Assembly (NCBI GenBank): GCA_028023455.1 | Contig: JAQFVV010000520.1 | Location: 212,001-276,000, forward strand | Origin: Epiperipatus broadwayi | Lineage: Eukaryota > Onychophora > Udeonychophora > Euonychophora > Peripatidae | DNA length: 64,000 nt | Reading direction: 5' to 3' | Shown: positions 25,166-38,820 of the stretch, piece after piece | Position numbering within the stretch: position 1 is the stretch's first letter | How the letters are laid out: every line of letters starts with the position of its first letter | Notes under the pieces: model-generated | Told to the model about the DNA's origin: nothing | Seen by the model: only the letters and a program-made list of their open reading frames with translations | Database searches by the model: none | Translations under genes and position numbers: made by a program

Positions 25166-26099
25166 TTCATAGATAATTACATAAAATTTTTAGTGATTGT
25201 TGTCTTTGGCAAAATAAATTGGTTGGTTTCAGTATCACTTTAAACTCAATACTTTAAGGATTATTGAATCAATCTTCTTACTAGACTGTCACTGGTTAAG
25301 CCAAAGGCATCTGTGGAAGATAAAGAAAAATACTACTCACAACATAATACTCTAAACTAAACTGTTAACTATTAGCAGTTGAATATATTAAGAAAGTTTT
25401 AAATAAACTTTAATTTTTCTTCTAATAATGGAAATATTCCATCATTTAACTCAAAGTAAAATGATATCACAAACTTTTAAACACTTAAAAATTTATTGAA
25501 AATGCTGGATTTTACTATAAATTATGGATGTATATAAATGTATGTGGTTAATGGCTTTTATCTGACCAGGTATTTTAAAATCCGGTAAGCACTACTAGAA
25601 TTTAGCATTTATGTGTCCTGTTGAAGTTTTTTTTAATGAGTTATGTTATCAAAATTTGAAGGTCAAAGTTGTTTTCAGGATGTCTAGCAGGTTGTCATGT
25701 TAGAATTTAGTTATTTATTTCCATTCTGTTGCATCTTTTATCTTTCAGTTTATTTTCTAATGCTTTTTCAGAAGAAGTTATACTTTGAAGTAAAATTGCT
25801 CTTTATTTGACTCAGGCAATTTATTCAGTTAATAGAATTAATGGAAAAACAAATAGGTACAATTAGTCAATGTGTGTAAATAAGTAACAGAGAAATGATT
25901 ACAAAAATGTTTATGTAGAATTATTTATATACATAGAAGAATACAAAAAGAATAAATAGCGATTACATTTAAATATGGGGTTGCTTTATGATTTTGATAG
26001 CATCTTGTATGATAAAGTGAATATATAAATGTTTAAATGATAAATATATAAAAGAAAGTGTTTAAATAGCTCATTGCAATTACAATACTTGTTTTTCAA
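25166..26099. other. AT-rich, no gene seen
   Basis: No recognised feature. Confidence 0.45.
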
Positions 26100-27660
26100 A
26101 GCTTTCCATTAAAAAACGGGATGGCGAAGACATTATCAAGCTGCCCAATTGAGGTTAAGAGCTTTCGAAAGGTTTATTTTATCTTAGAATATCTGGATAG
26201 TCATTTATTAACCAATATGGGTGATTAACTGGGTTAAAAATTCGAACGAAACTTAAACTTTTTTTTATTCACACAGGACATTGAGGATGAATGCCTTATC
26301 ACATCTTCTAGAGCTCGTTGCGAAAACGTATATTAAATAAGATTCTATATTTTGATTTTTTAAATTTACTTATCTGAGTTACTGGTTAAGCGATCGACTA
26401 AGTTTGACTGTATTTATTGAATAATAAAATATTGTATAGCTAATATTAAAACAAGCCAAAAAAAGATTTCAAAAGCTTGCATTTATTATTCAAAAATTTA
26501 ATCATATAAAAAGAGAAAAAATAAAAATATCAATAAGTTTGTGAATGTAAATATATAAGGTATTGTCAGTTCTAGAGCTCTTCGATTCATTATATCACTT
26601 GAAATGACCGAATTCTTTTGGTTTATATATTTAGTATATAAATTTATAATTCAGCCTTTCAGAATTGATTGAAGCACTTTTACGATTTTTTGCTTTGTGC
26701 ATAGAAGTTAAATGATCATTTAAAAATACATTCTCTTTCTAAGTTTTTTTTTTAAAGTGTGAAAATACCGGCTGCTTATGTTATTGATATTCTTATTCCG
26801 TTAATATTAAGGTTTGTGTTCACTATATTATATAATAATCTTAAGAGTTTTTCCTCTCTAAATGATATTGTAGCAGACCAGAATATTCTTCTAACGGTCA
26901 GATCGGTTTTTTTTTTTTCTATGATGAGAATACAACCAGAAGCTTTTGCTATTCAGCTCTTATATAACCTGATTTTTTAAAAAAACACTTAGATATAGGA
27001 TTAAAAATTAAATTTTATTATATTTCACTCACAATTTTGTTTCTGGTCTCGGCTATAATTACACTGTTTAGTTTTAGAATAATAATTAAATAAAGCAGAA
27101 AGGCAAAAACTAAGTAAATTAATTTTTATTCATTAAATTCGACCTCATCCATAACAAAGTACAGTTTGTAGTCTTAGAAACTTTGCAAATATTTATGTGC
27201 TAATTATGACACCAGATTTTAAACAGTTTTGTCATTTTCGCTCATCATTTCTCATTTTAAAAGACATCATTAAAAAAAGAGAGAGAAAATGTTTATTAAA
27301 AAGTCAATTCTTCCGCTTTAAAAATGTTGGTCTCCTTACAATTCCCTGTTCATTAGCAGATGAAGAGAACCTACTCGATGTTTATTTGCTCTCGGAACTT
27401 TTGATCCCATTACTGCTAATTATAGACTCAAGGGGAGGGTTCTCCATCTTAGCACATGTTGTCACAACATTTTACTTTGGCTTTTGCTTTGGAAATAAAA
27501 CGGCAAAAGAGAAGAGCTTGCTGCTTGTCAACAGATGCATCACGTGCCTCTCCATATTCCGTACATATGGGTTAAACAAGCAAAATAATCACCAGAAACT
27601 TAAAATACGGCAAAATTTTCATGTACAAACAATTTTTTGGTTATTATTATAGATTTTTTT
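26100..27660. other. Higher-complexity region, origin unknown
   Basis: This stretch has fewer simple repeats than its flanks. It includes an open frame at 27197-27652 that starts on GTG (first ATG about 27206). The frame encodes about 150 residues with a Leu/Phe-rich middle (LLSELLIPLLLIID) but no domain I recognise. It might be unique host sequence such as an intron, UTR or regulatory region, or a single-copy transposon relic. I cannot assign a function. Confidence 0.3.
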
Positions 27661-29695
27661 TTACCAAAAAAAAAAAAATAATAATTATGTTAAGATATTT
27701 TTAAATCATTTCTCATTAAAACAAAATATTAAACAGATGTGACAACTTTTTTTGCATCTAAACTCTTTGAAGTTTGATATTATGTACTCTGGCCTGAATT
27801 CAAACCTTTATTAACTTTCTTATTTTTTAAATAAAATATAAATAACTAAACTGAAATTAATACCACTTTACATATGCGTGTTTTAGTTATGTACATATTA
27901 TTTAATAAATTGGTAAAACAACTTTTAAATAGCCTACTCCAGGGTAAAATCTTCTCTAATTCTTCTTCCCGTCATAGACAAACAGAGAAAAAAAAAGGCA
28001 GTACTTGACTGGTTTACCAAATTCCAGGTAGAAAAATTAAGGACCGCTTTATTGATCAACATTGATTAATTGACTGATTTTGCTACTTAAAAGAATAATC
28101 ACAAGCTTTGGAAATAAATTTTAAGTTGACTTGGTCTAGTGTTGAATTCAGATCACAGGCATACTGTTGTATTATGGGCTCTTTTAAGTATACTACTCTG
28201 TATTTTATTTATTTTTTAAAAAATAAAACTCCACCAATTAAATTATATTTCATGTTTAAACAACTGCCTCAGTTATATATCTACACATACAGTCATTTAA
28301 AGCAAGTAAAAAACCACATGATAATCATAAAGATAGAATCAAAATTGATTGAATTAATGCATTAATGTAGACCCACCATATGTTGTCATGCAGTTGTGCA
28401 GAGCACAATGCTTCACCAATGGGGGCACCAAATCACATATAAATTTATATGTAAATGAAAATGTTTAGATTTCCTAATTACTTTTATCTAAACTTCCTAA
28501 TTTATATTAAAAAATGACACACTTCTATTAATAATTTATTTTAAAATAAACTTATTTAAAATATTAAGTCATAATAATTCTGCATAGTTGGTAATTTGGT
28601 TTATCAATAATATTTTATAAACTCTTTTATTATATGTTAGGTGTGAGTGAAGAGTTTGAACATTAAAACAAGAAACATGAGGTTTAAAGATTGATTCCTG
28701 TGCAATTACATACTCTATATTTAATACCGATGTTATCATGTTTTAAATCTTAATATTATCTTTTTTTTAAAATATGGATATATATATTTTTTTTTACATT
28801 TTACTAATCTCTTTCTTATTTGATTTGGATTGTCCTGGAAATTGTTTATTTAGATAAAATTTGTAAATGATTCTTAAAATTACCCAAATATACAATAATC
28901 CAAATCCAAGGAAACAGAATTATTGAAAACCAATTTCTTAAACAGATATTATTGTGCACCATTTATTAAAATAGTATTATTATTCAATGGTCCTGTGTTA
29001 ATTCTAACAACTATACAACATCATTTTAAACTGCTCTATAGGAAAAGTGTCTACAAAGTTCTTTGTCTATTTTTAGTAAAAAAAATCCAACTGTTTGTAT
29101 AGTCTATCATTAAATAAAAAAAAGTGTTAAGACATGGCATAATGGCTTCCAAAAATTTATGGATAAACTATGTAAGTGTGAAAATGACTTCTCTTAAATA
29201 AATGTAATGTAAATCTTTAAAATCCCTCAATACCTGGCTATATAGTGTGACTAAGTTTTTATATTGAAATACCAAGTATGTAAAAAATTAAATTATGAAG
29301 TAGTCTAAGTTTTCTATTATTGAATGAATATTTGCTAATGTAATTAATAAAAAACATAAGTTATGCATGAGAAATTCCAAATAAAACAAAATAAAAAAAC
29401 CAGAGTTATTTTTAACTAATTAATATATTGGTTAGAGTTGATTTAATTAAAGCTGATCATTATTTATCACATTATAGCCACCAAAGTCTAGACAGTTTTA
29501 TGTAAATAAAAAGGTAAAAGTGTAAATAATTATATTTTTTTAATATTCCACTAAATTATACAGGAGTCATTTTGTTTTAAGTAACTAATTTCATTTTATA
29601 GGCAGGTGGGGTGGGGGGTCTTTTTCACATGATAAAAACACTTACATATTTAAAAAAATAAATTAACTTACTTGCATGCACATATATATATATAT
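27661..29695. other. AT-rich, no gene seen
   Basis: AT-rich with homopolymers. It contains a G-rich run at 29604-29620 (GGCAGGTGGGGTGGGGGG) that could form a G-quadruplex. The sequence turns into (AT)n just before the next LTR. Confidence 0.45.
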
Positions 29696-32413
29696 TGAAA
29701 CAGTAGGGTCTGCTTTGCAGATCTTCGTTTCACCTTTTCTCACCTACTTCCTACCTTAGTTTGAACCCCAATCTATCGTAGTGTGTCTGCAATACACTTA
29801 TATACCGAAAATCCCGCCTAATTTTAAACCACGAGCACAATGCTCGTATTATATATATAACTTATTCCCAAATAAAATAAAATATTATGAATTAAGTATT
29901 TGTTCACATAATTTACATTTATTAAAAAGTAAGTTATATAAGTCGTAATTGCGCACACACTATGATATCCATTTTAAAACATATCAAAATTATAAATTGT
30001 TAGTTATTTTGTTTGGATCTATTTACAAATATATTTTGATTTAAAATAAAATTCATTTAGTAAATATTAGTTTAGTAGATAGATTCAAATATTACAATTT
30101 AAAATAAAATAATTTTCGTTTTATTTAATAAAAATCATCCCAAATATTTCTGTTAAAATAAATGAGGGACAATAGTTTAATTATATAAGTTTATCTAAAA
30201 ACAGCAGCTGTCCACTTAAGTTTTCTTTAATTAGTAGCAGTAATTTTAATTAAATCTAGTTTGTAATTCGAATGTCGACGGGGAAGTTAACAAAAGAAAT
30301 TAATTAATGTTGAATTCCTTTAGACATTCGGATAGATTTAATTACAGCAGATAAGTCCAATAATTTTGTACGCTCCAGGACAAATCTATTGTTAAATTTT
30401 ACTATAAAAAGGATGTTTTTCTTTTGTTCTCCTTGCTAAGCTTCTAAAGAATTCTGAGTTGTAAAAAGGTTCTGAGTTATTCTAAGCTTTTAAAGAATTC
30501 TGAGTTGTCTAAAGGTTTCTGAGTCATTCTAAAATTCTAATAATTTGCTAACCTTGACATGTCCGAGTAGAGGCGTTTAAGATGGCTATGTCCCCTCGGA
30601 ATAGCCAGCCGCTGCTCCATACCATCAGAAATTATCACACGGATCCCGGAACTGCTGCTGCCACTGCCAAAATATGAACATTCCAGATTTTGCTGCTGAA
30701 TTATAAAACCTGCCGAACATCTACCTGCAAATGCTTCTCCAGAGGTAACCTAAATTAACCCAAGAGCTCTTGTGATCACTAACTAACATGCTATAGCTAT
30801 TTAACATTGTTTTCTTATATTTCACAACTTCATTATGTATTTCTTTCATGTATTTAAATATACTCAACATTTTGCTCTATCCTTGGGTTAATATTTTCTA
30901 TTTATAAAGCTTTATTTTATTTTATTATGATAATGTGTCAGAATCGTCTTTGACCGAGTGAACTATTCCCTCTATTGAAAATAAGACGCCGCTATTAAGG
31001 CATATTTTAAATTTATAATTTTCCAATTTTATTGTCTTGCAAATCACTCGTTCGAGGGCGATTCTTTTCTTTAATGTAACATAATCACATAGTTTAAAAT
31101 CTACATGTTATTGATTTTAATCTAATATAAGAGTATGTGCGAAGTCAATGATTAAATGTGTCCCTAAATGCATGATTGCATATATAAATCTATACTTACT
31201 TTTCAAACCCACAAGCATGCATTTTCCTATTTTAATTACCGTGTTCTACTTTCATTATAAAGTTCATCATTGACGTCGAGAATGTGCGGACCCTCTTAAA
31301 TGAATTTCGGGGAATTTGATTGGGCATTTCTCTTAATCCAAGTAAAACCCATTTAGTATGTTTTTATATACACTAGTCTCGTATTGCTGGTACATGAATT
31401 GGTTGTTGAGACCGCTTTGTTTTATTTTTCCAAGGATTCTTTACACGGCAAAGTCCGTTCTTTTCGCTTATTGCAAGTTTCCAGGCAGAGGGTGTTCACC
31501 AATGACACCCCTGGGAATTAAACGCAATCGTCACACAGTCGCTAAGTTTCGGCTGTTCGTCAAAATACTTTCTTACGGGTTAGCGGCGAGATGCCCTCCG
31601 TAATTATTCCGGATCTTCAATATTGTTTCATTTTATATTTATTTTACAAAGCATCCGTGACTTAAACGAGTCACACCCTCCAACTTTATAAACTCACTAT
31701 CAGCAATACTGACCTCCCAATACAAATCTATTATTATTCTCAAATAAATGCTTTGATCCCATTCCCACATTTGCTTAGTAAGCTTTAGTCCGTTACTATT
31801 CTCGAAATCAATAAATATTTTAGAACATTTAATTTCAAATATTGTCTTAAACTTGTCTATTTACTCAAAGCACCTCGCACATGTTCCTATCTTGTCAAGC
31901 ACATTATCGTAACGCTATTAGCCCGAGGAATAGAATATATCACTCTGTTTTAAAACCTTTTTGTCATTACTGAAATATAAATGCCAACAATTATTTAATA
32001 CGTGTCCCTGTCTCATATAAGCAGACAGTGGCGTTTTATATATATATTTATATAAATAAATTGTGTGAAATTATTTAAAACTAAATTTTATCTCTTATTT
32101 TATTTGATTCCTATCACTGTCTCGGTCTATATATATATATTTTCTGCATTTCTTTTATAAATCCATAGACGTTAATTAGCCACCCAAACTTATCTTAGTA
32201 TAGAGTCTTTTGTTTCTCCCTGACCACCAGGCACCGGTAAAAGGTTATACTAGTTGTAGCATCAGATGCATTATCACGTAGGTGGCGCTGTGAAATTTGG
32301 ACTTTAGATTCGAACTTAGTATATCTAGAAGGCAACCCCTCCTAGAATGTTCAGTTTAGTGTCTGGGGTTTGAATTATGCAGTGTGTTAGCGAGATAGAC
32401 GATTCTGACCGTT

Positions 32414-32416
<3 letters not shown>
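29696..32416 (+). mobile_element. Solo LTR (2,721 bp) of the hairpin-ended family
   Basis: Starts TGAAACAGTAGGG after an AT run and ends GACCGTTACA before another AT run, with ATAT on both sides. The 5' end folds (TGAAAC with GTTTCA; TCTGC with GCAGA). The last ~50 bp (GGGTTTGAATTATGCAGTGTG ... GTTACA) align with the 3' ends at 54479 and 59859. GC-richer islands lie at about 30560-30770 and 31270-31620, at similar relative positions to those in 471-3102. No coding region or partner LTR is attached. It is diverged from the young copies, so it is older or another subfamily. Confidence 0.78.
30245..30350 (+). other. Long hairpin inside LTR
   Basis: TTTAATTAAATCTA and CGAATGTC on the left pair with GACATTCG and TAGATTTAATTA on the right around a central TTAATTAA-rich loop. 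It could be structured RNA in the LTR transcript or an inserted small foldback. Confidence 0.6.

Positions 32417-32444
<28 letters not shown>
32417..32444. repeat. (AT)n linker between LTRs
   Basis: Short AT run directly after the LTR end. A further ~40 bp of other sequence leads to the next LTR start at 32484. Confidence 0.9.
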
Positions 32445-32483
32445 CATGTTTTGGGGAGCAACGAGTAAAATTAAAATAAATAT

Positions 32484-33935
32484 TGAAACAGTCAGTTTCA
32501 TCCACCTGTCTGTTTCATGTATTTTACTCCCACAGCTATCTCTATGCTAGGTTTAAACTCTCTTTAGAATACCCATTTAAACAACCTTAAACTACTATAT
32601 ATGCAGGATTGCACATATATATGTGAATGGTAAGTCTGTAATTTAATAGTATATGTATATATTACAGATATGTGTTCATTTTAAAAGATTTCTAGTTTAA
32701 GAAATATTTTAGTCTAAATTTTTAGTCAGTTTTATGTTTATTTTACTGAAATCACATATGTATATAGACGCAGTCCTGATATTGTTATTCTACATGTATA
32801 ATAATAAAATTAGTTTTACACTAATTATAAAGGCAGCTTTTAGTTTTACTTGTAAACAACTTTTAAATTAGGTCACGCAATAGTCTTAAAATAGTGTAAA
32901 CTTGATTTTGTAAATCCAAAATTTTAATGACAATTCTCAGAATTTTATAGAGTTGTAATAATAAACTACAGGGGGGGGGTAGAAAAACAAAATCTAAATT
33001 ATTTTAGTAATTAAATATATTTTTCTAAAATAAAATAATGGGTTTTTCAACTATGATCAAGCTTGTAAAAATAACCAGATGGCCAGAGTTAAGAAAAATA
33101 TAAATACTTCAAGTTTTGTGGCGAAAAAAGAGTTATATATTTAATAAGTGAATTGTAAACTGAATCCATGTTCATTTTATCTTTAAAATGGTGGGGTAAA
33201 ATTGGTCATAACTCAGCACCTCTTGCTTCTTGCCAGAGATAGAAAGAACTTTGGTTTGGCAAAACACGATGAGCCATACCTCAGGAAAGTGGCCATGGTA
33301 GAAGATTCTCCATTAATGTCTAATCATTGGCAAAAGTGTCAACTTATCACCATCCCCAAGTGCTCAGAACTGCAATGAAGACAACTGACTAGTAAATTGA
33401 TAAATTTCCACTCAGAGCTTTGTTCATAAACTGTGACTTTTAATTCTCTATTTAAAGCTAGCTATTTATTAAAGCTGCCTTTACAAACACCTTTTCTAAA
33501 ATCTGTAAAGAAACCTCTTAAACACTTGTTTGAATCTTGTCTGATTGTAAAACTTGTAATATTAAATTCTCTCTTAAAATTTAAAACTATGATAATCTAT
33601 TTTAAACTAAAGGTATAATTTTCTGTGGTCTTTTATGCCTATTTCTGATCTATTCAATTTATTCTATAATTTTATCATTGTAATATAATATGTATTTAAT
33701 ATGCCAAATAACTAGAAACCATGAATATTTAAAAGTATAATTTTAGCTTATCGCTTTGCGAAGATAATTTCAAATCTTCACTATAATAAATATTAAATAA
33801 TTGAATTATTATTTTTTTCACTCACTGTTTTGAGATCATGTTATTATTTTACTGATTAATTTTGTGTATTAATATTATAATAATCAGTAGTACTCTAATT
33901 AAAATTGTAGTTTGCTTAACTCTAGTTATAAATTA

Positions 33936-33994
<59 letters not shown>

Positions 33995-35098
33995 CTCATA
34001 CATCATAGGAACTAGCCCACAGAGATATTATCAAAGCATATTTCTAATGTTTTTTCAGTAATTACCCCTCAAATATGCTTTGTCCTCCTTAGATTTATAT
34101 ATGTTGAGATGCAGGTGATAATCTTGAACTAGGTTACTAATTAATTTAGTTCCTAAATAGTATATTTGAAATACTAAATTTGAGAACTGGGTTGTATAGA
34201 TATGCAAATAGATGCTATCTATTTTTAAGGCATGCTAAGATAATTTTAAGTATTTGAATTAGATATATGTATAGGCTGCAAGGTGTCCTTACTAAATGTG
34301 CTTTGTACAATTAACTGCTTGTTGCATGATTCTTGATGAGTTGCTGGTGGAGGTCACACTTATCCACTTAGTTCGGGTAAAGCACACTCTTTTAGAACTG
34401 GAACCCAAGGGCCCAGATTATTCATAATTAATGCCTACTTGACTCCCTGAACTACTAATGTTCATATTCATGGCAAGTTGTTTGGTCATAGGGCAACCGA
34501 GCATTTGATGCTGAAGCCTGTGAATAATGACCCATTCGTACCTTCTAGTTTTATTAAGATTTTAATATGTGCCATAGAGTATATAGGTAAACCTATAATA
34601 AACCAGTTCTCTCTCCCTTTATATTAAATGCTTATCCAGCATCAGTGTATATCCTAATCTAGGTTAACACACTAACCTGCGTATCTCTGAACCTGATTAT
34701 GTGCTCAACTTAACTTAATATGTAGATAGACACCATAGGAGTACTATTAAATTAGTTATATAACTTTGGCTATTAAGTTCCATATGATTTAGCAGACTAC
34801 AAAAGAGCTAGAAATTTGGCATATTAATATAGGCATAAACTTAAATACTGCATTACACTTTATTGAACACTTTATAATGAGATAACATGTAACATTAACC
34901 TCATTAGTCATGTAATGCCTGCGAGCATAATCTTTCACATTCCAACTATATAATTCTGTATATTTTAGTTTTACTATATTTTATTGTCCTTATTAAATTA
35001 ATATTATTTAAAATATAACTTGTTTTCATATCTTTATTGTCTGTGAATTCATTTTTATCCAACTCTAGATTTATTTGTACATATCTCATTATATATAC
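32484..35098 (+). mobile_element. LTR, 5' part (interrupted by the Gypsy element)
   Basis: Begins TGAAACAGTCAG with a terminal hairpin (TGAAACAG with CTGTTTCA, 32484-32517) after ATAT. The sequence is cut at 35098 by the Gypsy element. Its missing 3' end is 48435-48769, which ends ACCATTACA followed by ATAT. The two parts add up to about 2.95 kb, close to the 2,981 bp of the next solo LTR. GC-richer islands at 33180-33420 and 34300-34520 match the layout of the other LTRs. An (AT)n run lies inside at 33940-33993. Confidence 0.65.
33940..33993. repeat. (AT)n microsatellite
   Basis: Pure AT run of about 54 bp inside the interrupted LTR. Confidence 0.95.
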
Positions 35099-38000
35099 TG
35101 TAACCATATATTTTAGTATAAAATATAATAATTGATGTAACTAATATAAAAATTTTTCTTTCTTCATTTGGTGATTCGATTGGCTTGAGTTGCACTTTGA
35201 ACAGATTACTCTCTTATATTATTTTGATAAATTTAAATTTGCCTCTTCCCATATACTAACTCACATCAAAATGTTTAACTTTTTAAAAATCTGACAACAC
35301 ATTAAAATTTGGTCAAATATTATTACAAATAATATTTCATTTATTTGTTTTAAATGATAATAAAAATTATTTCTATTAAATTTAAAAAACCATTTGTTCA
35401 ATTTAAATTAATTATTAAAAATAAATACAGTAATTACGTATGCATCTCAATGTAAAAAAAGAAAAGAGCGCGAATTTAGGGAAGATCGTCTGTTAGTTTG
35501 CTTTTGGAGGGAGAAAGAAAAGAAAATGGTAAAGGCAAATGGTGTAAATTTGATAAGCTTATTTTAAAATAGTTAATAAGTAAACTGATTACCACAAAAT
35601 TTGCTATAAACGTAAATATAACATAGTGGTAATTAATTATAAGATGAATTGCTAAATTTAAAAGTCTGTTCAAGTCGGCTGGCCAAGTGGATCGAATCAC
35701 CGGTAATAATTTCCCAATATTACATTTTTAAAATGTCGGAGCTTCCCAGTTTAAATTTAAAAGAATTAATTGCAAGAATTTGGTATGTTTTAAAATGTTT
35801 ATTATTCTACCATTTGGAAAAACTAAATAAGTATTTTAATTACAGAATTTTTTATGAATATAAAAATTTGCTTTTTAAAAAAAAGAAGAAGTTTAAATTC
35901 AAGTAAAATGTTAAGTTATCAACATAGTTTAATATTTCCGTAACTAATTCTAATAAAAATATAGTATTGATTAATATTTAACTTTACAATGACAGTAATC
36001 GATTTGCTAGTTAATTTGTTTAACATTTGGATAATAAATAGTCTTCAAAGAATTAATCAAAGCTATTTTCTAATTTTATCGTCAGTTGGAATGATTGAAT
36101 TAATTGCTATAATTAGTATTCCTAGATTTAAGCGTGGATGAATAAATATTCGCATGGATGTGATAAACTTGGAACATTTTAATAGAGAAATGTAGAGATT
36201 AATAACTTTTGAAAAACATTTTCATTTAAATTCTGCGTGTCATGTTTTTGAAATTGTTTCATGTTTATGTAGCCACGTAAAATCGGTAATCTAATAGTGA
36301 TTATAATAACAAATACAAACGGATAAAATTGCATGTATGGAATTCAACTAAAGATATAGCTATTGCTTCGTATATTTATTGTTCGACGCATCGTACATGG
36401 ATTCCATGGATCCTATTTGGAATTATAAAATGCTATACAATCCAATTTGTGATACACGCACCTGCTATAATTCAAGTAGTGAACTATAAAATGCTATACA
36501 GTTAATTTATATCACACACACACCTGTTAAATTTTATGTATTTGATGAATAATGTATTATTTAATTTTATCGTTATATGAACTTGCATGTGAAGTTCAAA
36601 AGTTATATTTATTAAGTTTAAATTAATAGGGGTTGAATAAAATATTTCTTCAAGAGAATAGCGCTCGCGAAAAAGCTTAAACAGTACTAAATGAATTCAT
36701 GAGATATATCAATCTTTGTGAGATGTTTTGTGAGTCTTTCCAGATTTATATTCCTATACTAATATTACTTATACTATATTACATATGTTTTATTTTAAGC
36801 AAGATAAGTTAGTACATTAGTTGTCCTGATTAGTGTAACATTTTATTAAGCAAGAACCCACATTTGCTAAAGTGTCAGCGTTTTCTGAATGGTCAGAAGA
36901 ACTGAGGAGGATGATTTTGCACTTTAATGTGAAGTAAATAGTAATGTTGTTTTATAATGTTAAAGGGCAGTAATCTGTGCTGGTGGTTAATCCACAGATT
37001 ACTTAATTGCCATTTTTTGTATTTTACACTCATTCCTGCACTGGTGGTTAATCCACGGAATGGTGTACTTGTACTTATTACTTTATGATGGTGTATAAAT
37101 CCACCAAAGTGTTTAGTGTTATTTAATTCCTACGTGTAGATGAATACATCCACAGGAATATGTTTGCTTCACAGATATAAGTTGGGCAAAGTATTTTAGT
37201 TGATCTGCTAAATCATCTTCTTTCAAGTGTAAGTAGAATTTATAAGTTAGATTATTAAATTGTCGCAGGACACTCTATTCAAGTTACTTCATGATAATTA
37301 ACTGTTGGTCGATTATTATTTACCGGAATGTAAGTTTACATTTTCACTTTATTTAATGATTACATTATAGCTAAATCCTACAGACATAATATTATTTATT
37401 ATATTATTATAAGTTTACGGTAGGGATTTATTGAATCTGGAAATGACGTTAAATATTTCATGAGTTTGATGCTGAATTTCGTATAATCTCCTCAATATTC
37501 ATTATATTAGATTGAAATAAGGTATGATTAGATTTTAAAACTGTACCTAAGAGATGTTATTGAAGAAAGTCAATGGAATTATCATTTATTTATTTTATTT
37601 GTTTATTTATGTCTTTAATTATAACATTGGAATTAATTACTTATTATTCATAAATTTGTCAATAAAAGTTGATTTATAATTAAACTTACTGTGCCGTTGC
37701 TATGTGTCATTCATAAAATCAGAAATCATAAACTTTGGATAGAGCATACATTAAAGAGCATACATTAAAGAGCATATATTATAGAGCATACCTTGAATTA
37801 CATATTATCGTCAACATGATATAAGAGTTTATAAATATTTTTTGAGAAAACATTTAGATGCTTTTCGTCTTTGGTAGTTTATGATGAGTAAGGTACAATA
37901 AAATCCCATTTACCTTTTCCATCATTGTGGCTTTGCGTAATTGATTCTAGTATAAAATATAAATTAATTATTAAACTTGTAAACAGATTTACCAAATAAT

Positions 38001-38743
38001 GACATGATTAAATATATTTACTTAACGTTTTTAAATTGTCATTTGTCAGTATAATAAGAGTCTCAATAATATAGTAAACTATAAAAAAAAGAACCCAAGT
38101 ATTTATATTTATTTATTGCAAAGCTTTACCTGGACTAGCATTCGTATTAAAAATCATATAGATGGTTTAAAATTTCATAATCTTATGTGGTTCCACAAAT
38201 TATGCCATCTTGTACATGGTCGGCCATAGGGTCGCATACCATAAAAATCGCAAATTAAGGTTTAAAAGTGATAACATTGCACTTATAATTTGTTTAATGT
38301 ACTTTATCATACTACTATGATAGGTCTTCGCGGTACACCCTGGCTGCGATCAAATTAAATCATAAAAGTTTATGTTAGATCATTAGTTTGGTCTATGGTA
38401 AGTTGCTCCAGATGTTGATTGTGGTCTTTGGTGCATAAAATAGATAGCATGATATGCTTTTGGTTACAGCTCTTAATAGCTGACAATGTGCAGTGGGAGT
38501 TGATCAGTGATCAAGGTTACAATTCTTAGTGCACTTATGTTTTGGTGATATTATGTAGTCGGGACACAATCAAATGGTTACAATTTTTGGTGCCGCAACG
38601 AGTTCGGCATGATAGGTAGTTGAGAGGGCAATGGCCTTCGATGGCTATAGTTGGCCATGAGAAGATTTATGGTCACAATTTTGGCTGCCCAACTACAGGG
38701 GCCTTCGGTGGCCATTAGCTGGCCATCAAGATTTACGTTTACA
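35099..38743 (+). repeat. 5' LTR of the Gypsy element (3,645 bp)
   Basis: It aligns along its length with 44803-48434, with a 15-bp indel near 37372 and scattered substitutions. It starts TGTAACC and ends GTTTACA, where the partner has GGTTACA. A 9-bp stem (TATATTTTA with TAAAATATA) lies just inside the 5' end. Around 20 of roughly 30 substitutions I aligned by eye fall at CpG in one copy. Very long for a Gypsy LTR. Open frames inside are short and not supported as genes. Confidence 0.95.
36970..37159 (+). other. Row of four stem-loops inside the LTR
   Basis: Stem 1: GTAATCTGTG (36970-36979) with CACAGATTAC (36993-37002). Stem 2: CATTCC (37031) with GGAATG (ending 37062). Stem 3: TGGTG (37089) with CACCA (ending 37106). 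Stem 4: ATTCCT (37126) with AGGAAT (ending 37159). The first two share the loop text CTGGTGGTTAATCC, and the other two carry related AAATCCACC and ACATCCAC. The stems differ while the loop core recurs. The same array is in the 3' LTR at 46673-46862. Confidence 0.75.
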
Positions 38744-38820
38744 AATTTTGGCACCACAACGTGAACGGCCCGATATATTGAGGTTATATAGTCATTATAA
38801 GTGTGCAATTACAGTTTTTA
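38462..38820 (+). repeat. Repeated LTR-end / primer-site-like units
   Basis: A GGTTACA-type motif (the LTR 3' end) followed by AATTTTTGG-like text recurs at 38462, 38515, 38576, 38671, 38737 and 38807, spaced 53-95 bp. At 38576 it continues TGGTGCCGCAACGAGTTCGG, and at 38749, outside the LTR, TGGCACCACAACGTGAAC. Only the unit at 38737 is the present LTR boundary. The units inside the LTR are repeated in the 3' LTR. Confidence 0.6.
38749..38766 (+). promoter_or_regulatory. Probable primer binding site
   Basis: TGGCACCACAACGTGAAC begins 5 nt after the 5' LTR end. TGG complements the CCA tail of a tRNA, as expected for minus-strand priming. I cannot name the tRNA. Confidence 0.5.

Noticed and set aside
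35476-35906. Open frames in the Gypsy LTRs (also 45180-45562, 38578, 48269)
   Set aside because: Short, overlapping on both strands, no domain, and repeated only through LTR duplication.
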